In this document: positions 1 through 6,556 of the stretch, one piece after another
Numbering within the stretch: the first letter of the stretch is position 1
Layout: each line of letters begins with the position of its first letter
NCBI RefSeq assembly: GCF_012932965.1
Contig: NZ_JABBXH010000002.1
Coordinates: forward strand, 243,120-307,119
Source: Thalassotalea algicola
GTDB taxonomy: Bacteria > Pseudomonadota > Gammaproteobacteria > Enterobacterales > Alteromonadaceae
DNA: 64,000 nucleotides
Reading direction: 5' to 3'
Translations under genes and position numbers: made by a program
The notes under the pieces: generated by a model
Told to the model about the DNA's origin: nothing
The model's input: only the letters and a program-made list of their open reading frames with translations
Database searches by the model: none

Positions 1-315
1 AATGAATCAGTAGACACCGATTCAGATGATATCGGCAATAACGCAGATACAGATGATGATGGTGACGGAGTTGAGGATAGTGCTGATGCATTTCCATTGG
101 ATCCTAATGAATCAGTAGATACTGATAATGATGGCATAGGCAATAATGCTGACACCGATGATGATAACGATGGTGTTTTAGATAGTGACGATGCTTTTCC
201 ATTAGATTCAAGTGAATCAACAGATACTGATTCAGATGGTATAGGGAATAACGCTGATACAGATGATGATGGTGACGGAGTTGAAGATAGTGCTGATGCT
301 TTTCCTTTAGATTCA
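1..315 (+). repeat. Three tandem 105-bp coding repeats
   Basis: Units run 1-105, 106-210 and 211-315. Each encodes 35 residues ending in AFPLD. The first may be preceded by more copies outside the window. Units 1 and 3 share long identical nucleotide stretches, for example around 53-79 and 257-283, which suggests recent duplication or gene conversion. Confidence 0.9.
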
Positions 316-462
316 TCACGTAGCTCTAATTTGAGTACAACAGGTAATTCAACTTCATCAGATAATTCTGGGGGTGGAGGAAGTATGTATATTTTATTGT
401 TTCTTTTGTTTTCAATTGCCCTAGTAAAATTGAAAACAAGAAATACATTTAAAATAAATTGA
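1..462 (+). CDS. C-terminal part of a secreted calcium-binding (thrombospondin type 3-like) repeat protein, 5' end outside window
   Basis: The reading frame is open from base 1, so the start lies left of the window. The visible 153 residues hold three 35-residue acidic repeats with the DTDxDGIGNNADxDDDxDG pattern typical of thrombospondin type 3 calcium-binding repeats. A Ser/Gly-rich linker follows (SGGGGS), then one hydrophobic segment of about 16 residues and a short basic end (KLKTRN). That tail looks like a GlyGly-CTERM sorting signal, which rhombosortase cleaves before export by type II secretion. A large exported protein is therefore likely. The N-terminal domain that would reveal its activity is not visible. 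It stands at the left edge of the cassette array with no attC site between it and the next gene. Confidence 0.8.
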   Translation, partial: NESVDTDSDDIGNNADTDDDGDGVEDSADAFPLDPNESVDTDNDGIGNNADTDDDNDGVLDSDDAFPLDSSESTDTDSDGIGNNADTDDDGDGVEDSADAFPLDSSRSSNLSTTGNSTSSDNSGGGGSMYILLFLLFSIALVKLKTRNTFKIN

Positions 463-513
463 ACACTTGTTCTGCTTACACGGGGTCTACATAAAATCAA
501 TATAAATAATTAA

Positions 514-1005
514 GTGTTTGTTATTTGGTGTTTTATTTTTTTGATTATTTATAATAAGCTGTTAGAACACTATAGGAATCGAGTGAGCTGGGATAATATA
601 GAATCTGAGACAATTACCGCATTATTCTTGCCATTTGTCATATGGATATTGACTAAAATTGCTCCTGCAAAAAGAGAAGAAGTTAAAAAACCGATAGATA
701 GTTTGGAAGATTTTATACTATGCATTTTGTTTATTGGTGGCTTTTTCTTCGGTGTCTATTTTTATTCTTGGCCATCCGTAGATGAAAACGCAGTTTGGCC
801 AATATCTGTAAGCCTGAACTTGTCGCTTTTATTGCCTAGCATGTATTTATAAATTAAATACGAAAGCTTATTGGTTGGCTTAAGATCTGTTTTAGCCCAA
901 AATGCACATGAATTATCAAGGAATGTCTTAAAGTATATTATGACTTTCTATTCAGCATGCGCGTTCCTTAGTACCTTATTTGTTATACATGAACACGTGT
1001 TCTAA
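514..1005 (+). pseudogene. Cassette membrane protein gene interrupted by an in-frame TAA
   Basis: From a GTG at 514 the frame codes 112 residues with about three hydrophobic segments and stops at TAA 850-852. The same frame then stays open for another 50 codons (853-1002) and ends at TAA 1003-1005, exactly at the start of the first attC. Stops overlapping the attC edge also occur in several intact cassettes here. The simplest reading is one gene of about 162 codons with a nonsense mutation. The GTG has no clear ribosome binding site and an in-frame stop sits just before it (511-513), so the 5' end may also be damaged. Function is not recognised. Confidence 0.6.
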
Positions 1006-1100
1006 CAAGCTGTTCAAGCGGGACTGCTAAAGCTTGGCTCGGTTCCGCTGCGCTACACAGTTTAGCCAAGCATTTATCAGCCCCTTAACAGGGCGTTATA
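1000..1100 (+). repeat. attC site 1
   Basis: It opens with TTCTAAC (1000-1006) and ends with GTTATAT (1095-1101). The internal inverted pair is GCTTGGCTC / TTTAGCCAAGC, and the right arm has CAGCCCCTTA then GGGCG. It is one of the best preserved sites of the family. The stop codon of the preceding frame lies inside the left core. Confidence 0.88.
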
Positions 1101-1124
1101 TTTCACTTAGGGATTGGAGTTCAA

Positions 1125-1382
1125 ATGGAAGATGGTTTCGTAAATTACGATCGACTCAAAAGTAAAAAAGGTCCATGCCCCAATTGTAAATTACATATTT
1201 GTGTAGGTGAATCATCATGTGTTCATTGCAATCATCAATTAACCGATATTGAATTAGCATCAATAGCTAAATACGCCAAAATGCAAAAATCGAAAGGTGT
1301 TAAAAAAGGACTAATCTTTTTTCCAATTATTCTGTTTATTCTCTACTTAATATTTGCTTTGGCTCAGTACAACGAAATATAA
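1125..1382 (+). CDS. Cassette protein: zinc ribbon plus membrane anchor, 85 aa
   Basis: Residues about 18-37 contain two CxxC pairs (CPNC and CVHC) spaced like a zinc ribbon. A lysine-rich stretch follows (KMQKSKGVKKG) and then one transmembrane helix (FFPIILFILYLIFALA). The N terminus would therefore be a small metal-binding knob on the cytoplasmic face. ATG 1125 has GGATTGGAG upstream. The TAA stop overlaps the left core of the next attC. The specific family is not recognised; function unknown. Confidence 0.7.
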   Translation: MEDGFVNYDRLKSKKGPCPNCKLHICVGESSCVHCNHQLTDIELASIAKYAKMQKSKGVKKGLIFFPIILFILYLIFALAQYNEI

Positions 1383-1479
1383 CAAGGCAATCAAATAGTG
1401 GGCACGTAAAGCTTGCTCGGTTTCGCTACGCTTCACATTTTAGCAAGCAATTATCAGCCTCTTATTGAGGCGTTATGTA
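1377..1479 (+). repeat. attC site 2
   Basis: The left core is ATATAAC (1377-1383) and the right core is GTTATGT (1472-1478, reading GCGTTATG). The middle has GTAAAGCTTGC and TTTAGCAAGC as the imperfect inverted pair, and the right arm has CAGCCTCTTATTGAGGC. Confidence 0.88.
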
Positions 1480-1493
1480 TACAAGGAAGTTTT

Positions 1494-1694
1494 GTGAAAA
1501 TTAATAAGATTTGGACTTTTTTAGGTTTTCTCCTGTTAGTTACTGGCGCAAATGATATTATTTTTTATTGGCCTGAAAGTGTTGAGTTCTGGGTGTTTTT
1601 AATCAAGAAGATACTGTACATATTGGTTGGCTCATTTTTAATTTGGGATCATTTAATTAAACCAATACACACAAATACCCGCAGTACCGATTAA
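1494..1694 (+). CDS. Cassette protein: small membrane protein, 66 aa
   Basis: The start is placed at GTG 1494 because AAGGAAG (1483-1489) stands five bases upstream. The longer frame from 1413 would begin inside the attC site. The product has two hydrophobic stretches, around residues 6-18 (IWTFLGFLLLV) and 36-52 (ILYILVGSFLIW), so it probably spans the membrane twice. There are no catalytic motifs and the family is not recognised. The gene lies between attC 2 and attC 3 as a single-gene cassette. Confidence 0.6.
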   Translation: MKINKIWTFLGFLLLVTGANDIIFYWPESVEFWVFLIKKILYILVGSFLIWDHLIKPIHTNTRSTD

Positions 1695-1705
1695 CTTATC
1701 AGTAT

Positions 1706-1808
1706 ACATAACAAGTCAATTTTGGATGGGACGTCTAAAGCTTGGCTGGTGCCCATTCTTCGCTATTTGTAGCCAAGCTTTTTACACCCCATATTGAGGC
1801 ATTATGTT
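1706..1808 (+). repeat. attC site 3, altered right core
   Basis: The left core is ACATAAC (1706-1712). The middle has CTAAAGCTTGGC / GTAGCCAAGC. The right end reads GAGGCATTATG (about 1796-1806) where sister sites read GAGGCGTTATG, so the conserved G of the GTT core is A at 1801. Confidence 0.82.
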
Positions 1809-1828
1809 TCTCGGAGAACTTAGTTTAA

Positions 1829-2350
1829 ATGGAACCTAAATATCAAGAGTACACGCTTGATGAACTTCATGAAGTGTATGACAGTATTGATCGAGAGAAA
1901 TATCCTGACCGTTTTAAAAGAATTTGTGAAGAAATTGGTTCAAGAGAGCCGGTTCAAATCGAAACTAAAAATAAGCCTGACGATGATTGTAAGGCTCCGG
2001 TCAGGCAGGTCGATGAAAATGATAATTACATTCCTAACCAAATATCTGCTATCGACAGGCTTTGGAATATACTATTCGCTATAGGCTTTATATCATATGG
2101 AGCATATGGAATTTATATAGATGACTTGTATATTCCTTCTAAAAGAGGTGGCATACATCTAAGCGGAGAGTCTGCTTGGATAATGTACGCAGCTTTAATT
2201 TGTGGTTGTCTTTACTTTCTTTCAATAGTTGTTGATCACTATGATAAACGTGACAATGAGTTAAAGTATTATATGTTTGGTAAAAACGTTAAATATTTAG
2301 GCATAGGGATAGCAATAGTTGCAATATTTTATCCGCTGTTTCAGGGGTAA
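1829..2350 (+). CDS. Cassette protein: membrane protein with charged N-terminal domain, 173 aa
   Basis: Residues 1-40 form a charged helical segment (YTLDELHEVYDSIDREKYPDR is its core). Similar segments occur in small uncharacterised bacterial membrane proteins that I cannot name. A hydrophilic linker is followed by three hydrophobic segments, roughly residues 75-95, 115-135 and 152-170. The start ATG 1829 follows GGAGAAC at 1815-1821. It is a lone gene between attC 3 and attC 4. Function unknown. Confidence 0.7.
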   Translation: MEPKYQEYTLDELHEVYDSIDREKYPDRFKRICEEIGSREPVQIETKNKPDDDCKAPVRQVDENDNYIPNQISAIDRLWNILFAIGFISYGAYGIYIDDLYIPSKRGGIHLSGESAWIMYAALICGCLYFLSIVVDHYDKRDNELKYYMFGKNVKYLGIGIAIVAIFYPLFQG

Positions 2351-2354
2351 AGAA

Positions 2355-2447
2355 ACATAACAAGAAAATTAACAAGGACAGTTGGCTTTTGCTCGTTCCT
2401 CGCTTATTTTAGCCAACAATTTTTCGCCGCATAGCAAGGCGTTGTAT
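2355..2447 (+). repeat. attC site 4
   Basis: The left core is ACATAAC (2355-2361) and the right core is GTTGTAT (2441-2447). It is the most divergent of the full-length sites: the middle has GTTGGCTTTTGCTCG and TTTAGCCAAC, and the right arm has CGCCGCATAGCAAGGC in place of CAGCCCCTTA. Confidence 0.8.
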
Positions 2448-2470
2448 GTTCAATTAAAAGGAGTTTAAGA

Positions 2471-2926
2471 ATGATAAATAGAATAATTATAGCTATCTTG
2501 GTTCTCTTATTTGCGAATGCTTCATACGGGGCATTAGGGTGTGATAGCAATGGTATTAGAAATCAGACAGTATATGCCACAGAAGGAAATACACAGATTG
2601 GGTCTTGGATGCCTGGAGAGGAAATTTACAAGCTGACACTCAAAAATGAATTTAATCTAGGAATAAAAATTGAAGCTGTACCATCAGAGTATTATGCAGC
2701 TAAATTTAAGGAACATGAGTATGTGCCAGAGTTGGTGAAAATCACTCTTTATGACTTAGATTCAACTAATCCAAAAGAGTTAACTCATACTTATGGTGGT
2801 GCTAATTCTGTGCAAGGATTTAGCGCGATTGGCGGTGCTGATAAGGTAGTCGAACTTGGCGAGGCGGGTTTAACTTTAAACTTAATAAAGCATGTGTGTG
2901 TAAAAGTCGGTGCTAAGAATATTTAA
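2471..2926 (+). CDS. Cassette protein: secreted protein of unknown function, 151 aa
   Basis: A classical signal peptide is visible: MINR, a hydrophobic core (IIIAILVLLFANA) and a likely cleavage after SYG or ALG near residue 20. The mature part has two cysteines (about residue 24 and near the C terminus in HVCVKVG), compatible with one disulfide, and looks beta-rich. AAAAGGAG (about 2457-2464) is a strong ribosome binding site before ATG 2471. The stop overlaps attC 5. No family recognised. Confidence 0.7.
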   Translation: MINRIIIAILVLLFANASYGALGCDSNGIRNQTVYATEGNTQIGSWMPGEEIYKLTLKNEFNLGIKIEAVPSEYYAAKFKEHEYVPELVKITLYDLDSTNPKELTHTYGGANSVQGFSAIGGADKVVELGEAGLTLNLIKHVCVKVGAKNI

Positions 2927-3019
2927 CAAGCGCATTAAGTTAAGAGACTGCTAACTGCTTGTTCCGCTTAGCGTCACATTTTAGCAAGCTATTATCAGCC
3001 CCTTAACAGGGCGTTATAT
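2921..3019 (+). repeat. attC site 5
   Basis: The left core is ATTTAAC (2921-2927), overlapping the stop codon at 2924-2926. The right core is GTTATAT (3013-3019). The right arm CAGCCCCTTAACAGGGCG is identical to that of attC 1. Confidence 0.88.
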
Positions 3020-3052
3020 GTATTAGTCGCCAACAAAATATGGAGATTTTAA

Positions 3053-3322
3053 ATGGCTAGGATATTTGTTAGCACTTCACCAAAGGAATTATCAGATCTA
3101 GAGCTCGCTGAACATGCAAATGAACTAAGTGGATATATCAAGGGTAATAAAATAGTTGGGGCACTAATGCTAATCTCTGGTGGAGTATTGGCTTATTACA
3201 CAGGCTCAATTAGTTACTATTCATGCCTGTTTGGTTTAGGTAGTGGTTTCTTTATGGCTCAAGGTCGTTTATCTGTTTTAGCTGAACGTATTAAAAGATT
3301 AGAAAAGCAATTAGAATATTAA
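3053..3322 (+). CDS. Cassette protein: small membrane protein with C-terminal coiled segment, 89 aa
   Basis: The start ATG 3053 follows GGAGAT (3041-3046). Residues 1-30 are soluble. Two hydrophobic stretches follow, about residues 34-50 (IVGALMLISGGVLAYY) and 55-70. The last 20 residues are charged and helical (LAERIKRLEKQLEY), as in a short coiled coil. Function is unknown. It is followed by the shortened attC 6. Confidence 0.65.
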   Translation: MARIFVSTSPKELSDLELAEHANELSGYIKGNKIVGALMLISGGVLAYYTGSISYYSCLFGLGSGFFMAQGRLSVLAERIKRLEKQLEY

Positions 3323-3327
3323 AATAC

Positions 3328-3359
3328 ATATAACAAGCTAATTAATAAGTGCGTTATAT
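3328..3359 (+). repeat. attC site 6, collapsed to 32 bases
   Basis: The left core ATATAAC (3328-3334) and right core GTTATAT (3353-3359) are both intact, but only 18 bases lie between them. Every other complete site has about 80 or more. The central inverted repeats are lost. Confidence 0.7.
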
Positions 3360-3377
3360 TTCAAGGAAGATTCGGCG

Positions 3378-4163
3378 TTGGAATCACTAAAGTTAAAAAA
3401 TTTTTTTCATCCAAGACCTTCTCCAAAAGGGATTGATGTTCTCTGCAAATTGCAGCATTTTGCGATCATCACTTACGCAGTAAATCCTTCAAGGTTTGAT
3501 GGGCTTTTTCCAGATCGTTTTAAACTAGATACTTTAGTAATTAATGGTGAAGAGAAAGCTTTAATCTCTGTTGTTCCTTTTATCGATGTTGATTTTACGT
3601 CAGCGGTTTTTCCATTTCCTAAGTTCACTATGGGGCAAACAAATTACCGAATTTATATCGTAGATAATGAAACAAACGAGCGATGTGTTTGGTTTCTCGG
3701 TACTACTTTAGATTCATGGACACTTGCTGTGCCAAGACTTTTTTGGAACTTACCTTGGTATAGCGGTGAAGTTAAATTTGATTGTGAATATGATGAAACA
3801 CAACAAATATACCGTAAATACAAAATGACTACAGAATCTACGTGGGCTCCGGCAAGTATAGAGCTATCTCAAGTAAAAGGAGCACCTATAGAGTTAGTTG
3901 GTTTTCCTGATAATGAAACAGGGTTAGTATATTTAACTCACCCCCTGGCTGGCTTTTATCATCGCCGAGATGGCAAACTGGGTACTTATCGTGTTTGGCA
4001 CAAGCAGTTGGAGGTTTCTACCGCAAACATTAAATCTGCAAATTTTGGCTTATTAAGTCGCTTAGGGTTAGTAACTCCAGAAGAGCAACAAGTAGCGCAT
4101 AGCGTACTTATTGAACCTATTAATGAATTTACTATTTATTTACCGCCTAAAGTGGTCAAATAG
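3378..4163 (+). CDS. Cassette protein: DUF2071-like (YqjF-type) protein, 261 aa
   Basis: The sequence from about residue 25 on (YAVNPSRFDGLFPDRF, then ALISVVPFIDVDF, then NYRIYIV) matches the pattern I associate with DUF2071/YqjF proteins, a soluble family of unknown biochemical role. It has no signal peptide or membrane segment. The start is TTG 3378, supported by AAGGAAGA (3363-3370) seven bases before it; no ATG lies near. At 786 bases it is one of the two longest cassette genes here. Family assignment is by eye. Confidence 0.7.
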   Translation: MESLKLKNFFHPRPSPKGIDVLCKLQHFAIITYAVNPSRFDGLFPDRFKLDTLVINGEEKALISVVPFIDVDFTSAVFPFPKFTMGQTNYRIYIVDNETNERCVWFLGTTLDSWTLAVPRLFWNLPWYSGEVKFDCEYDETQQIYRKYKMTTESTWAPASIELSQVKGAPIELVGFPDNETGLVYLTHPLAGFYHRRDGKLGTYRVWHKQLEVSTANIKSANFGLLSRLGLVTPEEQQVAHSVLIEPINEFTIYLPPKVVK

Positions 4164-4165
4164 AA

Positions 4166-4263
4166 ATACAATAAGCCAATTAAGTGTGGGAGTGCTAAAG
4201 CTCGGTACCGCTTCGCTTCACATTTTAGCAAGCAATTATCAGCCTCTTATTGAGGCGTTAGCC
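4166..4263 (+). repeat. attC site 7
   Basis: The right core is GTTAGCC (4257-4263), with the arm CAGCCTCTTATTGAGGC. The left core reads ATACAAT followed by AAG, so the AAC of the family is AAT (C to T at 4172). The middle has TGCTAAAGCTCGG / TTTTAGCAAGC. Confidence 0.82.
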
Positions 4264-4277
4264 ATATAGGAGGTAGC

Positions 4278-4898
4278 GTGGCGTTCGAAATTTGGATTTC
4301 ATTTTTAGCAGCATCTTTGCTCTTATGCTTTTCGCCTGGACCAACAGTGTTCTTGGTTATCGCACAAGCACTAGAGCAAGGTAAAAAGTCTGTTCTCCCT
4401 TTAGTGTTAGGAACGCTTTCTGGTGATGTTATTGCTATGACCTTTTCATTCTTAGGTATGGGGGCCATACTCGCTACATCAGCTACGCTTTTTTATGTTT
4501 TGAAATGGGCTGGGGCGCTATATTTAATATATTTAGGTTTCAAAGCTTTTCGGAGTAAAGCAAGTAGTTCAGGTGAACAATTAAAACCAATAAAAAAAGG
4601 CTCTGTGTACGTCAGCGCGTTAATAGTTACAGCCTTAAATCCTAAGGGTATCATTTTTTTCATGGCATTTTTTCCATTGTTTATCGATGCTAATTCTCCT
4701 TTGTTGCCTCAGATGTTAATTATGTCGACTACCTTTCTATTTGTTTCAACGATAAGTGTATCTACTTACACTTTATTTTCGGCTGTTTTACGTAATAAAG
4801 TAAGTTCTATTAAATTTCAAAATACTTTTAACAAACTAAGTGGTGGTATGTTAGTTAGTGCTGGTTTGGTTACGGCATCACTGAAACATAATGGCTAA
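4278..4898 (+). CDS. Cassette-borne LysE/RhtB family amino acid exporter, 206 aa
   Basis: This is a full-length LysE-type translocator, predicted to export amino acids or related metabolites across the inner membrane. It shows the early CFSPGPTVFLVI motif (about residues 17-28), GDVIAMTFSFLGMGA, and the conserved LKWAGALYLIYLG segment, with five to six transmembrane helices in all. The start GTG 4278 has AGGAGGT (4268-4274) only three bases upstream, which is close. The TAA stop lies in the degenerate left core of attC 8. Substrate cannot be told from sequence. Confidence 0.85.
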   Translation: MAFEIWISFLAASLLLCFSPGPTVFLVIAQALEQGKKSVLPLVLGTLSGDVIAMTFSFLGMGAILATSATLFYVLKWAGALYLIYLGFKAFRSKASSSGEQLKPIKKGSVYVSALIVTALNPKGIIFFMAFFPLFIDANSPLLPQMLIMSTTFLFVSTISVSTYTLFSAVLRNKVSSIKFQNTFNKLSGGMLVSAGLVTASLKHNG

Positions 4899-4994
4899 AA
4901 AACCAATCAAGCGGGACTGCTAAAGCAAGGCTTGGTTTCGCTTAGCTACACAAGTTTAGCCAAGCATTATCAGCCCCTTATTGGGGCGTTATAC
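4893..4994 (+). repeat. attC site 8
   Basis: The right core is GTTATAC (4988-4994), with the arm CAGCCCCTTATTGGGGC. The left core reads GGCTAAA, so AAC is AAA. The rest of the left arm (CAATCAAGCGGGACTGC) is closely like attC 1 (TTCAAGCGGGACTGC). Confidence 0.82.
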
Positions 4995-5012
4995 ATCAAT
5001 CAAGGAGTAGAG

Positions 5013-5588
5013 ATGGAAGAAAGTGTCGAACAACTAGACATGCAAGAGCCTGTTACAACAACTGAAATGGAATTTTATGCTGTATCGCAGAAAAAATTTT
5101 TAATTATGTTCTTAGGGACATTCGGAATTTATTCCATTTACTGGTTTTACAAACATTGGAGTCTATACAAAGAAAGTGAAAATGAGGCTATGTGGCCAGT
5201 AATGAGAAGCATTTTTCAGGTCTTCTTCACTCATTCGTTATTTTCACTTTTCGAAATGAAATACCAGATAAAAACAGGAGAGGCACCTAAGAGCATTAAT
5301 CATATCGCGACTATATTCGTAGTTACTGCAATTATTGGAAATATAGGTAGCAACCTATCTGAAAGAGGTTATGGTATACCTTTTACGTATTATTCTTTGT
5401 TAATTGCATTACCTATTACTTGTTGGTGCTTATACCAAGCCCAATCACTTGCAAACTACGCAAGCGATGATGTTGAGGCTAGTTCAAATAATAAACTTAC
5501 TTCATTAAATTATATTTGGTTAGCCTTAGGTGCAGTAATTTGGCTGCTAAATATTGTTGGTTTATTCGTTGTAGCGTCCGGAGCCTAA
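5013..5588 (+). CDS. Cassette protein: multi-pass membrane protein, 191 aa
   Basis: The start is placed at ATG 5013 because AAGGAG lies at 5002-5007; the frame upstream of it runs through attC 8. A soluble N terminus of about 20 residues is followed by the motif FYAVSQKKFLIMFLGTFGIY and YWFYKHW, which I recall from small uncharacterised membrane proteins. Helices are likely near residues 28-45, 100-120, 127-147 and 168-188. It may be a member of a DUF4234-like group, but I am not sure. Function unknown. Confidence 0.65.
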   Translation: MEESVEQLDMQEPVTTTEMEFYAVSQKKFLIMFLGTFGIYSIYWFYKHWSLYKESENEAMWPVMRSIFQVFFTHSLFSLFEMKYQIKTGEAPKSINHIATIFVVTAIIGNIGSNLSERGYGIPFTYYSLLIALPITCWCLYQAQSLANYASDDVEASSNNKLTSLNYIWLALGAVIWLLNIVGLFVVASGA

Positions 5589-5593
5589 CGTCG

Positions 5594-5695
5594 TGCCAAC
5601 AAGGTAATTAAAGTCGGACACAAAATAGTTGGCAGTGTTTACTTCGCTTACTATTTTAGCTAAATAATTATCAGCCCCTGAATGGGGCGTTAATT
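5594..5695 (+). repeat. attC site 9
   Basis: The left core is TGCCAAC (5594-5600) and the right core is GTTAATT (5689-5695). The right arm is CAGCCCCTGAATGGGGC. The middle has ATAGTTGGCAG / TATTTTAGCTAAAT, a weaker pairing than in sites 1, 2 and 8. Confidence 0.8.
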
Positions 5696-5720
5696 ACTCG
5701 TTAATGAACATGGACGTAAT

Positions 5721-6509
5721 ATGAAAGTTTTATTTATCTTATCTATTATTTTCTTTTCTACATACGGCAATGCTGTAGTGAAGAGGCACGATGTTCCTCC
5801 TGAAAAATATGTTCTTGAAAAAGCGCCTGGATATTTAATTGATATGCCTCATGAAGGACACGGTGTGTTAATTAATGCTCAGTGGGTGTTAACGGTAGCC
5901 CACACTATTTTTTATGATTATGTGGGCAAAAGTATAGAAATTGATTCGAAATCTTATCAAATTAAAAGTGTTCATAAACATGCTGATTATGCTGAACCAA
6001 GTAAGGCTTTATTGAAAGGTGATTTAGCGCCTTTAATGACATTTTTGTACGCGAGAAGCGATATTGCGTTAATTGAATTATCGTCACCAGTTAGCAATAG
6101 AAAGCCAATTGATATTTATACAAACGATGATGAAAAAGGGCAGCGAGTGACTGTGTTTGGCCGCGGCGCGACAGGAAATGGAATAACGGGTGAAAATATA
6201 GAGTCAAAATCACTTCGTGAGCTGAATCATTTTGAGAACATTATTGAAAGCGCAGAAGCTCATTGGTTAGCATTTAAATTTGATGAGCCAGTAAATGCAT
6301 TACCACTTGAAGGTATGCATGGTTCAGGAGATAGTGGTGGAGCTTCTGTGATAATCCAACAAGGAGTCCCTTATCTTGTAGGTTTATCAAGCTGGCAATT
6401 GGCACATGGTGACATATCTACTTTTCAAGGTGGATTGTATGGTACAACTGCTTATCAAGTTAGGGTGTCTAGTTACCGTAATTGGATATTTGGAATATTG
6501 TCTCAATAA
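5721..6509 (+). CDS. Cassette-borne secreted trypsin-like serine protease, 262 aa
   Basis: An N-terminal signal peptide (about residues 1-18, ending near GNA) is followed by an S1-type protease fold. The catalytic triad is visible: His61 in TVAHTIF, Asp114 in SDIALIEL and Ser205 in GSGDSGG. The domain spans most of the protein, so it should be an active periplasmic or extracellular endopeptidase. There is no propeptide long enough to be obvious, although about 25 residues lie before the fold. ATG 5721 has only a weak ribosome binding site (TGGACG). It is the last cassette of the array and its stop lies in the terminal half attC. Confidence 0.88.
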   Translation: MKVLFILSIIFFSTYGNAVVKRHDVPPEKYVLEKAPGYLIDMPHEGHGVLINAQWVLTVAHTIFYDYVGKSIEIDSKSYQIKSVHKHADYAEPSKALLKGDLAPLMTFLYARSDIALIELSSPVSNRKPIDIYTNDDEKGQRVTVFGRGATGNGITGENIESKSLRELNHFENIIESAEAHWLAFKFDEPVNALPLEGMHGSGDSGGASVIIQQGVPYLVGLSSWQLAHGDISTFQGGLYGTTAYQVRVSSYRNWIFGILSQ

Positions 6510-6521
6510 GCCAATTAATAT
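6503..6521 (+). repeat. Terminal half attC (left arm only)
   Basis: CAATAAGCCAATTAA at 6506-6520 matches the left end of attC 7 (CAATAAGCCAATTAA). No right arm or GTT core follows before the next gene. This marks the distal, broken end of the array. Confidence 0.65.
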
Positions 6522-6556
6522 GTAGTGCAACTAAACATTAGTGCCATTTTTTCATT

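Larger units (their letters stand above)
514..6521 (+). mobile_element. Integron gene cassette array (no integrase visible)
   Basis: Ten short + strand reading frames are each followed by a roughly 90-105 base element of one sequence family. Each element opens near TAACAAG, carries a CTAAAGC / TTTAGC inverted pair around the middle, has TCAGCCyCTTA close to its end and finishes in GCGTTAT. This is the layout of attC sites, and the 3' part resembles the Vibrio cholerae repeats (established knowledge). All genes point away from a presumed attI to the left. No tyrosine recombinase gene is present in the window. The array ends at a half site near 6503-6521, after which ordinary minus-strand genes begin. 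The left border is uncertain; the first complete attC starts near 1000. Confidence 0.9.

Noticed and set aside
104-319. Minus-strand frame in the calcium-repeat region
   Set aside because: It is His-rich only because it mirrors the GAT/GAC repeats of the true + strand frame.
1413-1493. Longer N terminus for the 66-residue cassette protein
   Set aside because: It would be translated from attC 2 sequence; the GTG at 1494 has its own AAGGAAG.
4247-4468. Minus-strand frame across attC 7 and the LysE gene
   Set aside because: It overlaps a clear exporter gene and an attC, has no ribosome site and no recognisable motif.
4932-5012. Longer N terminus for the 191-residue cassette protein
   Set aside because: It runs through attC 8; ATG 5013 has AAGGAG at a proper distance.
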